From Nitrosomonas sp. (GTDB lineage Bacteria > Pseudomonadota > Gammaproteobacteria > Burkholderiales > Nitrosomonadaceae): a stretch of DNA of 64,000 nucleotides. Of this stretch, positions 27,532 to 35,735 are shown piece by piece. A program made the translations under genes and the position numbers. The stretch is from positions 1 through 64,000 of the forward strand of contig NZ_JALHQJ010000002.1 in assembly GCF_022842015.1 (NCBI RefSeq), written 5' to 3'. The notes beneath the pieces were generated by a model, which saw only the letters and a program-made list of their open reading frames with translations, did no database searches and was not told where the DNA came from. Positions within the stretch are counted from its first letter, which is position 1, and each line of letters begins with the position of its first letter.

Positions 27532-29363
27532 TGACAAAAAAACTTCTCCCGCTTGGCGACATCGCATCTTTGCTGCAGTGTTATGCGAACGGCAGACTAT
27601 CACCGACTCAGTTGGTAGAAGCAATTCACATCGAGATTCAGAGTGATCCCGATCACGCTTGGATTTCCACGCTCTCACTGGAATCATTGCGAGGCTATGC
27701 CCGCACAGTGGAGACTAAAGGTATGGCGGCGCTCCCACTATATGGCATACCTTTCGCCATCAAAGATAATATAGATTTGGCGGAGTTATCAACCACGGCA
27801 GCTTGTCCGGCCTTTGCCTACACACCTTCGCATAGCGCAACTGTGGTGCAAAGATTGATAAATGCAGGTGCAATTCCCATCGGCAAAACCAATCTCGACC
27901 AATTCGCTACTGGACTCAATGGTACACGATCTCCCTATGGCGCTTGCCGCAATGCATTCAATCCCACTTATATTTCTGGCGGCTCAAGTTCAGGTTCAGC
28001 TGTCGCCGTAGCCAAGGGGCAGGTATGTTTCAGCCTCGGCACCGATACTGCAGGCTCAGGCAGAGTTCCTGCCGCTTTTAATAACCTGGTCGGATATAAA
28101 CCCACTCGAGGCTGGATTTCGACACATGGCGTAGTCCCCGCCTGCCGTTCTCTTGATACAGTGTCCATCTTCGCCTTCACTGCTGCTGATGTAGCGCGCA
28201 TCCTGGCAATATCAGCCGGCTATGACGCAGCAGATATCTATTCTAGAGAAAGAAAAAAGCATGGTTTCAATTTTGGTGCTGCTCCCCATTTTCGCTTTGG
28301 CTTTCCGCGCAAACAACAATTGAAATTTTTCGATAATCATCATAACGAACAGTTGTTTAATAAAATAATCACTCGCATGCAAGCGCTAGGTGGAGAAGCT
28401 GCCGAGATTGATTTTGAACCCTTTCTTGAGGCCGCTAAGCTTCTTTACGAAGGTCCTTGGGTAGCTGAACGTTATGCAGCGATTCAGTCATTCTTCGAGT
28501 CGCATGGGGATCAAATTATTGCACCGGTGCGTGAAATCATCGCAAGCGCTAAACAACGCTCGGCTGCCGATGCCTTCAATGGGATTTATCAATTACGCCA
28601 CTTTAAACAACATGCAGATCAGATTTGGGCCAGCGTTGATTGTCTGTTAACCCCCACTGCTGGAACGATCTACCCCATTCAAGCCATACTGCAAGATCCA
28701 ATCCGTCTTAATGCCAATCTGGGTTATTATACCAATTTCATGAATTTGCTCGACTATGCAGCAGTCGCTGTTCCTGCTGGCTTTCAAACTAATGGACTGC
28801 CCTTTGGCATCACGCTGGCAGCTCCGGCCCACCAAGATGAGCCATTGCTGCATCTTGCCAACCGATTGCAGCAAGTTCAATCACTACCTCTGGGCGCAAC
28901 CGGTATTACATTACTTCAGGACACGTATTTTCCTGCTACATCTCAATCGGGACAAGTGCGGATAGTTGTTTGTGGCGCACATTTATCCGGCTTGCCTTTG
29001 AATGAGCAATTAACCAGCCGTCGAGGCCGGTTAGTGACAAGCACCACTACTTCATCCGACTACAGACTCTACGCATTACCAGGCAATCCTCCACAACGTC
29101 CTGGCTTGGTTCGGGTTAACAAAAATGAACAGGGCGTTGCGATTGAAGTGGAAGTTTGGGAGCTACCAGTACGTGAATTAGGAGATTTTGTAGCCAATAT
29201 TCCAGCGCCGCTAGGAATCGGCACAATTATGTTGGCAAATGGTGAGGCGCTGCTAGGCTTTATTTGCGAGCGTTACGCCGTCGAGAATACAATAGATATC
29301 AGTCAATTTGGGGGATGGCGTAACTACCTGCAACAACTAAATATCACCATAATAAAACCCTAA
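27531..29363 (+). CDS. atzF: Allophanate hydrolase (AtzF type)
   Basis: A 610-residue amidase-signature enzyme that hydrolyses allophanate to ammonium and CO2. The Ser-cisSer-Lys triad is visible: Lys in 'FAIKDNIDLAE', the serines in 'ISGGSSSGSAVAVAKG', and 'LGTDTAGSGRVPAAFNN'. After the amidase domain (about 1-450) a C-terminal domain of about 150 residues (from 'VRIVVCGAHLSGLPLN' to 'GEALLGFICE') is the allophanate hydrolase-specific part. The start is the ATG overlapping the carboxylase stop, not the longer frame from 27468. It is the last gene of the guanidine operon; its stop overlaps the convergent acyltransferase by 4 bases. Confidence 0.93.
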   Translation: MTKKLLPLGDIASLLQCYANGRLSPTQLVEAIHIEIQSDPDHAWISTLSLESLRGYARTVETKGMAALPLYGIPFAIKDNIDLAELSTTAACPAFAYTPSHSATVVQRLINAGAIPIGKTNLDQFATGLNGTRSPYGACRNAFNPTYISGGSSSGSAVAVAKGQVCFSLGTDTAGSGRVPAAFNNLVGYKPTRGWISTHGVVPACRSLDTVSIFAFTAADVARILAISAGYDAADIYSRERKKHGFNFGAAPHFRFGFPRKQQLKFFDNHHNEQLFNKIITRMQALGGEAAEIDFEPFLEAAKLLYEGPWVAERYAAIQSFFESHGDQIIAPVREIIASAKQRSAADAFNGIYQLRHFKQHADQIWASVDCLLTPTAGTIYPIQAILQDPIRLNANLGYYTNFMNLLDYAAVAVPAGFQTNGLPFGITLAAPAHQDEPLLHLANRLQQVQSLPLGATGITLLQDTYFPATSQSGQVRIVVCGAHLSGLPLNEQLTSRRGRLVTSTTTSSDYRLYALPGNPPQRPGLVRVNKNEQGVAIEVEVWELPVRELGDFVANIPAPLGIGTIMLANGEALLGFICERYAVENTIDISQFGGWRNYLQQLNITIIKP

Positions 29364-30502
29364 ATTAACTTGATCGATTTAAGAATTGCGCAGATTTTAG
29401 AGCGCATTGGATCACTTTTTCCCTGCTGAATCCAGCTTTTCTCAATCAAGTGGTAGGTAACAGATGCGAGTATCACGGTACATGCTAAGGTTGCGAGAAG
29501 AAAGACCAAGCCGGCATTGATATTTAAATTCTTTAGACTCAAGATGATGGGCAGGTGCCATAGATAAATGCCATAACTAATTTTTCCCAAATAATCGATA
29601 ATTCCGGAAAACCACCCAAGCGCCGTATTCGGCAGTGCAATCAGGAAGATTATTATCGCTGCGGCGCTTAAGCCAGTCAGAACTCTGAAAAAGCCCACAT
29701 AATACACAGAGCCCCAGTAGTTAGGCGTCACCCACAAAAGCTTGATCATGATAAAGCCTGCGCTGATAGCAATCAGCGCTTTGATTCCTAAGTGAGCCAA
29801 ATCATTGCGATTGCCTTTAACCAGAACCCATTTGCATGCGGCAATGCCAAATCCGAATACATCCAGTGAGCCGGGTAATTGAGCAGTTGCAAACCATAGC
29901 TTATGCGCACCTGCTGAGTGCAGCACGTAAAATGCCGCTATCTTCCACATGCAGGCGATTGCGCTAAACACCAACAGAATTTTCAGTGGCGAAGCACGTT
30001 TGATCCATTCCCAGAAAATAAGAATGAGGAGATAAAACTGCATTTCCACAGCGATGGTCCAATTTACGCCATTGATTGCGCCTTGAGTACTAGGAAAAAA
30101 ATTATGAAAGAATAAAAGGTGTGAAATGAATTGAAAGAAAATGTTAGATAGAGGCGTAAATAGGATTTGTGGCTGAATGAGGAAAACAAAAATAATGCAG
30201 GTAAAGAAATATAGGGGGGCGATTCTAAAAAAGCGATGGGAGGCATAGACCGATTTCCATGCAGATCCATAAGATTTCTCCAGTGAGAATGCACTAAAAT
30301 AAATGACAAATCCACTGATCACAAAAAATAAATCAACACCTAACCACCCGGTTCGCCACCATAAGTTGAGTCCTGTCACGGGAAAAGACGACCAGCTCGT
30401 ATGTTCAATTACGTGATAAACGACAACACTGATCGCTGCAAATGCGCGCAACTTATCCAGATTTGAAAAACGAATATTAGAGTCCACACGCAAGTTGCTC
30501 AT
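29360..30502 (-). CDS. Acyltransferase family 3 membrane protein (OafA/NodX type)
   Basis: A 380-residue polytopic membrane protein. 'FSNLDKLRAFAAISVVVYHVIEH' carries the catalytic-type histidine of the AT3 family. 'TGWLGVDLFFVISGFVIYFSA' is the second hallmark, followed by 'SHRFFRIAPLYFFTC' with the Arg motif and about ten helices ('KISYGIYLWHLPIIL' near the end). These enzymes O-acylate surface polysaccharides or lipids. It is a stand-alone gene at the edge of the polysaccharide region. Confidence 0.9.
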   Translation of the reverse strand: MSNLRVDSNIRFSNLDKLRAFAAISVVVYHVIEHTSWSSFPVTGLNLWWRTGWLGVDLFFVISGFVIYFSAFSLEKSYGSAWKSVYASHRFFRIAPLYFFTCIIFVFLIQPQILFTPLSNIFFQFISHLLFFHNFFPSTQGAINGVNWTIAVEMQFYLLILIFWEWIKRASPLKILLVFSAIACMWKIAAFYVLHSAGAHKLWFATAQLPGSLDVFGFGIAACKWVLVKGNRNDLAHLGIKALIAISAGFIMIKLLWVTPNYWGSVYYVGFFRVLTGLSAAAIIIFLIALPNTALGWFSGIIDYLGKISYGIYLWHLPIILSLKNLNINAGLVFLLATLACTVILASVTYHLIEKSWIQQGKSDPMRSKICAILKSIKLI

Positions 30503-30580
30503 AAAATCATCTTTTTATGTGCTCGGGAATTCTCGGTTTATGTTTGCCGGTTGACTAACATACCGGAAACAAGTCTAAAA

Positions 30581-31126
30581 TCAGAAACAATGATCAATTT
30601 TTTCCACTTTATATAAGCGCTGGGATAGTGACGCATTTTGATGTGGAGTATATGCAGTCGGTGGATAATCACTCAGTAGATCTTGATTGCTATGGATTTC
30701 GATTTCGGATTGGGTGTGCTGCGGATTGCTGACATCTTTGATGGTCATGATCCAGTTTCCATTGCCATGGGTAATCGTTTCGTTGATTCTCCCAGAATAC
30801 CTTGGGTCGTGAATTTCTGTGATGTAATATGTTTTCGCAGCTTCGTCGTGCATTTGCGGGTATCCGTGGACTTGCAGCGATTCATGATAGATGAAATATG
30901 TCGTGATATCACGCCAGGTATGACGATGCCATTTCGGCAAATGAAAGCCATCATCGCTTTTTAAGCATTCCGCAATTTCTATATAATTTTTACCGCTGCT
31001 GTGGCTATAAATAACCTTCTGGCTTAGTAATGCTTCTCGTGCAGGTGCTGTCATGCAAGCGGGCAACAGGAGCCCGCATAGCCCGCATAGCAGAAATGTG
31101 ATCAGTCTATTCTGGGAGGAGTGCAT
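30581..31126 (-). CDS. Hypothetical lipoprotein
   Basis: A 181-residue protein with a lipoprotein signal: 'RLITFLLCGLCGLLLPACMTAPAR', lipobox LPAC with Cys at about residue 24. The mature part has no family I recognise; it contains 'YIEIAECLKSDDGFHLPKW', 'ITEIHDPRYSGRINETIT' and 'CF' at the very end, so a disulfide between the two mature cysteines is possible. It is probably anchored in the outer membrane. No operon partner is evident. Confidence 0.75.
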   Translation of the reverse strand: MHSSQNRLITFLLCGLCGLLLPACMTAPAREALLSQKVIYSHSSGKNYIEIAECLKSDDGFHLPKWHRHTWRDITTYFIYHESLQVHGYPQMHDEAAKTYYITEIHDPRYSGRINETITHGNGNWIMTIKDVSNPQHTQSEIEIHSNQDLLSDYPPTAYTPHQNASLSQRLYKVEKIDHCF

Positions 31127-31466
31127 ATCAAATTGAAAGTATTTTTATCCGGTTCCGCAGTTGTCGAGTTGCTGAGGATTCGCACTTGATGGAAAAGTCG
31201 AATGGTATCAGATACTCTTTTCTTTTGTATTGTACACTTGGGCGAGGGCCGAAATTTATCAAAGGCCGGTTAGGCAATGCAGGAAGAGACTCGATATGCT
31301 CTGCAGGTAATAACACAATTTTTCAGATTGTTATGAAAAATTCTTGGGCTGTCCATACGGATAATTTTTTGAGCATACCTTGGTTTATAGTAAACTCTCG
31401 TTTTACTAGTTACAATTAATATTTTTCAGAAATTAATCAGACTCTATTATTTACTTAGGATTGTTC
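31127..31466. other. Intergenic region before the aminotransferase
   Basis: About 340 bases separating divergent genes. A 77-residue frame (31186-31419) lacks a ribosome site and family features. I looked for a glycine riboswitch here because of the downstream gene and did not see its conserved blocks. Confidence 0.4.
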
Positions 31467-32684
31467 ATGAATACCGAAGATTTTCGTCCCGAAAAAGAAA
31501 TTAAAGTTTTTTATCCACCGCAACGGGTTTTGATGGGGCCCGGACCATCGGATACGCATCCGCGTGTATTGAATGCTATGGCTCGCCCAACCCTGGGGCA
31601 CTTGGATCCCGTTTTTACCGAGATGATGGAAGAAATCAAAGGCCTGATGCGCTATGCCTTCCAAACCAAAAATCGCATGACTTTCCCGGTTTCTGGGCCT
31701 GGGTCGGTGGGTATGGAGATGTGTTTTGTCAATATGATCGAGCCGGGTGACAAGGTGATTGTTTGCAGTAATGGGGTGTTTGGCGGTCGTATGATCGAGA
31801 ACGTCGAACGACATGGTGGTGTTGCGGTCGCGGTGATGGATAAGTGGGGAGAGCCGGTCGATCCACAGAAAGTTGAAGATGCGCTGAAAAAAAATCCCGA
31901 TACCAAGATTATCGCGTTTGTGCATGCTGAAACCTCAACCGGCGCTTCATCAGATGCCAAAACGCTGTGCGAGCTTGCACATAAGTATGATTGCATGACC
32001 ATTGTTGACACGGTTACATCGCTTGGCGGGACACCCATCAAGGTTGACGAATGGGGAATTGATGCGATCTATTCCGGCAGTCAGAAATGTTTGTCCTGCC
32101 CTCCAGGCCTATCGCCGGTGAGTTTCTCCGATCGTGTGACGGAACTGGTTAAAAATCGCAAAACCAAAGTGCATAGCTGGTTCATGGATATCAGTCTGTT
32201 GTTGAATTACTGGGGATCGGCTGCGCGTACTTATCACCATACTGCGCCGACCAATGCGCTGTATGCATTGCATGAATCTTTGCTGATGCTGGCGGAAGAA
32301 GGTTTGGAGCATTCCTGGGCGCGTCATCGCAATAATTACGAGGCACTCAAAGACGGTTTTGCGGCATTAGGAATGGATTATGTGGTTGCTGAGCAATATC
32401 GTCTGCCGCAATTGAACTCCGTTTTTGTGCCGGCTGGTGTTGATGAAAAAGAGGTACGCCGCCGTCTGTTAGCTGAATATAGCCTTGAAATAGGTGCTGG
32501 ATTAGGTGATTTCGCCGGGAAAGTATGGCGTTTCGGATTGATGGGCACATCTAGCAGGATAGATAAGGTGATTTTCTGCCTGAATGCGCTGGAAACGATC
32601 TTGTCCGATATGGGAGTGAAAGTAGAGCGCGGTGCTGCTGCGGCTGCGGCGCATAAGTGCTATGCTGCAAATCCTATGCTCTAA
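31467..32684 (+). CDS. Serine/alanine--glyoxylate aminotransferase (class V)
   Basis: A PLP-dependent class V aminotransferase, 405 residues from the ATG. 'PPQRVLMGPGPSDTHPRVLNAMARPTLGHLDP' is the family N-terminus, 'AETSTGASSDAKTLCELAHKYDCMTIVDTVTSLGG' holds the PLP aspartate, and 'AIYSGSQKCLSCPPGLSPVSFS' holds the PLP lysine. It moves amino groups from serine or alanine to glyoxylate and serves glycolate/glyoxylate recycling or the serine pathway. The tracked TTG start at 31461 abuts the AGGA site; the ATG at 31467 has the correct 6-base spacing and is preferred. The gene ends in an alanine-rich tail and a strong terminator. Confidence 0.92.
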   Translation: MNTEDFRPEKEIKVFYPPQRVLMGPGPSDTHPRVLNAMARPTLGHLDPVFTEMMEEIKGLMRYAFQTKNRMTFPVSGPGSVGMEMCFVNMIEPGDKVIVCSNGVFGGRMIENVERHGGVAVAVMDKWGEPVDPQKVEDALKKNPDTKIIAFVHAETSTGASSDAKTLCELAHKYDCMTIVDTVTSLGGTPIKVDEWGIDAIYSGSQKCLSCPPGLSPVSFSDRVTELVKNRKTKVHSWFMDISLLLNYWGSAARTYHHTAPTNALYALHESLLMLAEEGLEHSWARHRNNYEALKDGFAALGMDYVVAEQYRLPQLNSVFVPAGVDEKEVRRRLLAEYSLEIGAGLGDFAGKVWRFGLMGTSSRIDKVIFCLNALETILSDMGVKVERGAAAAAAHKCYAANPML

Positions 32685-32718
32685 GACCATATTCAGTTAG
32701 TTGCAATAGGACAATTTG

Positions 32719-32762
32719 AACCACTTTCTTATCGGATGCGATGGGGAAGTGGTTAATTTTTT
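32719..32762 (+). terminator. Rho-independent terminator after the aminotransferase gene
   Basis: Stem AACCACTTTC / GGAAGTGGTT (10 pairs, one G-T) with a loop of about 16 bases, followed by AATTTTTTG. It isolates the aminotransferase from the polysaccharide genes that follow 10 bases later. Confidence 0.85.
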
Positions 32763-32772
32763 GTAATCCAGC

Positions 32773-33786
32773 ATGGATAATCCGGTCATTATGGTTTTGG
32801 GTTTTCCTGTATCGATAGCTGTGGCAGCACCACTGTTGTCATTTTTGTTATCATTCTTCTTCATTTTATGGTTGATTAAAGTAAGAACGGACTGGGTTCT
32901 GGATCGACCCAATGAACGTTCGCTTCATTCTGTGCCCGTTTCGCGTATCGGTGGTTTAGGCCTGCTTCTTGGAGTAGTTGCAGTTTGGTTGTGTTTCTCG
33001 ATTACGATTCCTAATACAGTATTAATTGGTGCCGGGTTGTTGATGGTAATATCATTGGCTGATGATGTTTGGCGAATTCCGGTTTGGTGTCGGCTGATGG
33101 TTCACACGGTAGTTGCCATTGGATTTTCCATCGTATTTTTATTGGATGCCTATGGCTGGGGGCTTGTGATTTTCACGGTTGTAGTAGTTATCTGGATGTC
33201 GAATCTTTACAATTTCATGGATGGTTCTGATGGTCTGGCGGGTGGAATGACGGTGATTGGATTCGGAGTCTACGGATGGCTTGCCTACGTGGCAGGCAAT
33301 AACAATTTTGCTGTGATAAATTTTTCGATAGCTGCGGCGGCAACGGCTTTTTTAATTCATAATTTTTATCCGGCACGTATTTTTATGGGTGATGTGGGAT
33401 CGATCCCTCTGGGATATCTGGCGGCTGTCATAGGCTTGCTGGGGTGGCTTGATCGACTTTGGTCAATATGGGTACCCGTACTTATTTTCTCACCTTTTAT
33501 CGCAGATGCAACGGTAACACTGATAAAACGATTATTTCAAGGAAAAAGAATCTGGCAAGCGCATTGTGAACACTATTACCAACGCATGGTTCAAAGCAGT
33601 TTAGGTCATCGGAATACAGCGTTAGTGGCTTATGGGTTGATGCTGACAACCGGAGCAAGTGCGGTATGGGCTAATGCGCAAGATGTGGCGTTACAAATCC
33701 GGATGGCGATGATTTGGGGGAGTGTGTATTTGGTATTAATGGTTGTTTCTGATTGGCATCACAAAACTCACTCCGATCAAGGATAA
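32773..33786 (+). CDS. Undecaprenyl-phosphate sugar-phosphate transferase (WecA/MraY family)
   Basis: A 337-residue polytopic enzyme that loads the first sugar phosphate onto the lipid carrier for a surface glycan. Landmarks: 'LDRPNERSLHSVPVSRIGGLGLLLG' (first cytosolic loop), 'LADDVWRIP' (DD motif), 'NLYNFMDGSDGLAGGMTVIGFG' (the NxxNxxDGxDGLA core), 'FYPARIFMGDVGSIPLGY', and 'HCEHYYQRM' (His loop). About ten helices. It is followed 5 bases later by the WbpM-like gene, as in O-antigen and EPS clusters. Confidence 0.92.
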   Translation: MDNPVIMVLGFPVSIAVAAPLLSFLLSFFFILWLIKVRTDWVLDRPNERSLHSVPVSRIGGLGLLLGVVAVWLCFSITIPNTVLIGAGLLMVISLADDVWRIPVWCRLMVHTVVAIGFSIVFLLDAYGWGLVIFTVVVVIWMSNLYNFMDGSDGLAGGMTVIGFGVYGWLAYVAGNNNFAVINFSIAAAATAFLIHNFYPARIFMGDVGSIPLGYLAAVIGLLGWLDRLWSIWVPVLIFSPFIADATVTLIKRLFQGKRIWQAHCEHYYQRMVQSSLGHRNTALVAYGLMLTTGASAVWANAQDVALQIRMAMIWGSVYLVLMVVSDWHHKTHSDQG

Positions 33787-33791
33787 GATAA

Positions 33792-35681
33792 ATGTTTTCC
33801 AACCGATACGGAATCCGTACTTTTATTGCTTTTACCCATGACTTTATCGCAGTTGCTGCGGCTTGGTGGGTGGCTTATTTGTGCCGTTTTAATTTTGAAA
33901 TACCACCTTCATCAGTAATATTTTTACTGCAAACCATGCCTTGGATTGTATTGATCCAAGGCAGTTTCTTTTTGTGGTTGGGGCTTTATCGAGGGTTATG
34001 GCGTTATGCCAGTTTGCCTGATTTAAAAAGAATTGTTGTGGCTGTGGCTGTCGGCTCAGTAGCGGTCACGTTAATGTTGTGGTTATTTAACTTGTTGGGC
34101 AATGTTCCCGGTGCAGTAATGATGCTGGCTCCATTGTTATTGCTGCTAATTATGGGCGGTAGCCGCTTGATATACCGGGCGTGGAAAGAACGTCGTCTGT
34201 ACAGCCTGGAAAGTTATGAAGCGAAGCTGGTATTGATTTTGGGTGCTGGCAGAACGGCCGTAAATCTGATGAAAGCTTTAACAGGAAGTCGTGAGTGGCA
34301 TGTGGTGGGTATACTGGATGATGACCCCAGAAAATTAGGTACGCGCTTACAGGGCGTGCGTGTGCGTGGGACGATCAGCGAATTGCCGCAATGGGTGCAG
34401 AAACTGAATGTTGGGCATGTGATTATCGCTATACCATCCGTTTCTCGCCGGATACACCGACAAGCTTTGGAGATGTGTTCGGAAATCGGCGTGAAAGCGA
34501 TGACAGTGCCTTCCTATGCGGATTTGATCAACGGTAAGACGACGGTGTCACAGATTCGTGAAATCCAACTGGATGATTTGTTAGGTAGAGCCCCCGTGGT
34601 TTTGGATGACGAGGGCTTACATGATTTGTTGACAGGAAAGGTGATTCTGGTGACAGGAGCTGGCGGTTCGATTGGCGCGGAGTTGTGTCGCCAACTTGTT
34701 GCATTTGAACCAAAATATATTGTTTTTGTTGAGCTAAGCGAGTTCTCGCTCTACACTGTTCAAGAAGAATTCTTGACTCGTTATCCGGCAATGAATATGT
34801 CATTTGTAATTGGTGACATCAAAGATCATGCGCGGATGACACAATTATTCACGCAATTTCATCCTACAGTAGTTTTTCATGCTGCTGCGTATAAGCATGT
34901 ACCACTGATGGAGCAAGAGAATGCGTGTCAGGCTATTTTGAATAATGTGCTGGGTACTCATGTGCTGGCCCAGGTGGCGATTGATTTTGCGGTGGAAAAA
35001 TTTGTGTTGATTTCCACCGACAAGGCGGTCAACCCTGTGAGCGTCATGGGCGCCAGCAAGCGCCTGGCAGAAATGGTATGCCAAGCTTTGCAGCAATCTA
35101 TCTCAAAGCATGTAAATTTTGATCAGGATCATCCATCGCACCAGACCTGTTTTGTTATGGTGCGGTTCGGCAATGTACTGGGTAGTGCCGGCAGTGTCAT
35201 TCCAAAATTCCGTGAGCAGATTGCAAAAGGCGGTCCGATTACCATCACCCATCCAGAAATGACACGTTATTTCATGTCTATTCCGGAAGCTGCGCAACTG
35301 GTATTGCAAGCCGGGTTGATGGGCGGTACGCAAAGTGGTGGTGAAATATTTGTGCTGGATATGGGGGATCCGGTGAAAATTGTTGATCTGGCCAATGATT
35401 TGATCCATTTGTCCGGTTTGGCGGAAGGTGATATTCGTGTTGAATTTACGGGATTGCGTCCAGGTGAGAAGCTACATGAGGAGTTATTGTCGACAAGCGA
35501 AAGCACACTCCCGACACCGCATCAAAAATTACGTATTGCGCAGGCATGCCAGATGGATGAACAGTGGCTGTCGGAGTTAACGACTTGGCTGGATAAAGTG
35601 ACCGTATTAAGCGATCAGGAAGTTCGTGAGCAGCTGACTAAATGGGTGCCCGAGTATACCCCTAAAGGAGTGGAGCATTGA
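33792..35681 (+). CDS. Membrane-bound nucleotide-sugar 4,6-dehydratase (WbpM/FlaA1/CapD family)
   Basis: 629 residues: four N-terminal membrane helices, a first Rossmann domain of CapD type ('LVLILGAGRTAVNLMKAL', about residue 150), and the catalytic short-chain dehydrogenase domain ('VILVTGAGGSIGAELCRQL', about 285). The catalytic region 'LISTDKAVNPVSVMGASKRLAEM' shows the SxDK...M...SK variant, in which Met replaces the usual Tyr, as in large WbpM-like dehydratases. The reaction is UDP-GlcNAc to the 4-keto-6-deoxy sugar, leading to QuiNAc/FucNAc-type sugars. Co-transcribed with the transferase before it. Confidence 0.9.
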   Translation: MFSNRYGIRTFIAFTHDFIAVAAAWWVAYLCRFNFEIPPSSVIFLLQTMPWIVLIQGSFFLWLGLYRGLWRYASLPDLKRIVVAVAVGSVAVTLMLWLFNLLGNVPGAVMMLAPLLLLLIMGGSRLIYRAWKERRLYSLESYEAKLVLILGAGRTAVNLMKALTGSREWHVVGILDDDPRKLGTRLQGVRVRGTISELPQWVQKLNVGHVIIAIPSVSRRIHRQALEMCSEIGVKAMTVPSYADLINGKTTVSQIREIQLDDLLGRAPVVLDDEGLHDLLTGKVILVTGAGGSIGAELCRQLVAFEPKYIVFVELSEFSLYTVQEEFLTRYPAMNMSFVIGDIKDHARMTQLFTQFHPTVVFHAAAYKHVPLMEQENACQAILNNVLGTHVLAQVAIDFAVEKFVLISTDKAVNPVSVMGASKRLAEMVCQALQQSISKHVNFDQDHPSHQTCFVMVRFGNVLGSAGSVIPKFREQIAKGGPITITHPEMTRYFMSIPEAAQLVLQAGLMGGTQSGGEIFVLDMGDPVKIVDLANDLIHLSGLAEGDIRVEFTGLRPGEKLHEELLSTSESTLPTPHQKLRIAQACQMDEQWLSELTTWLDKVTVLSDQEVREQLTKWVPEYTPKGVEH

Positions 35682-35735
35682 GCTGTCAAAAATATTCTGT
35701 TTTCTATTCACGGTGAGATTTCTGAAAATTGGATG

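Noticed and set aside
31127-31466. Possible glycine riboswitch before the aminotransferase
   Set aside because: The conserved glycine aptamer blocks are absent.
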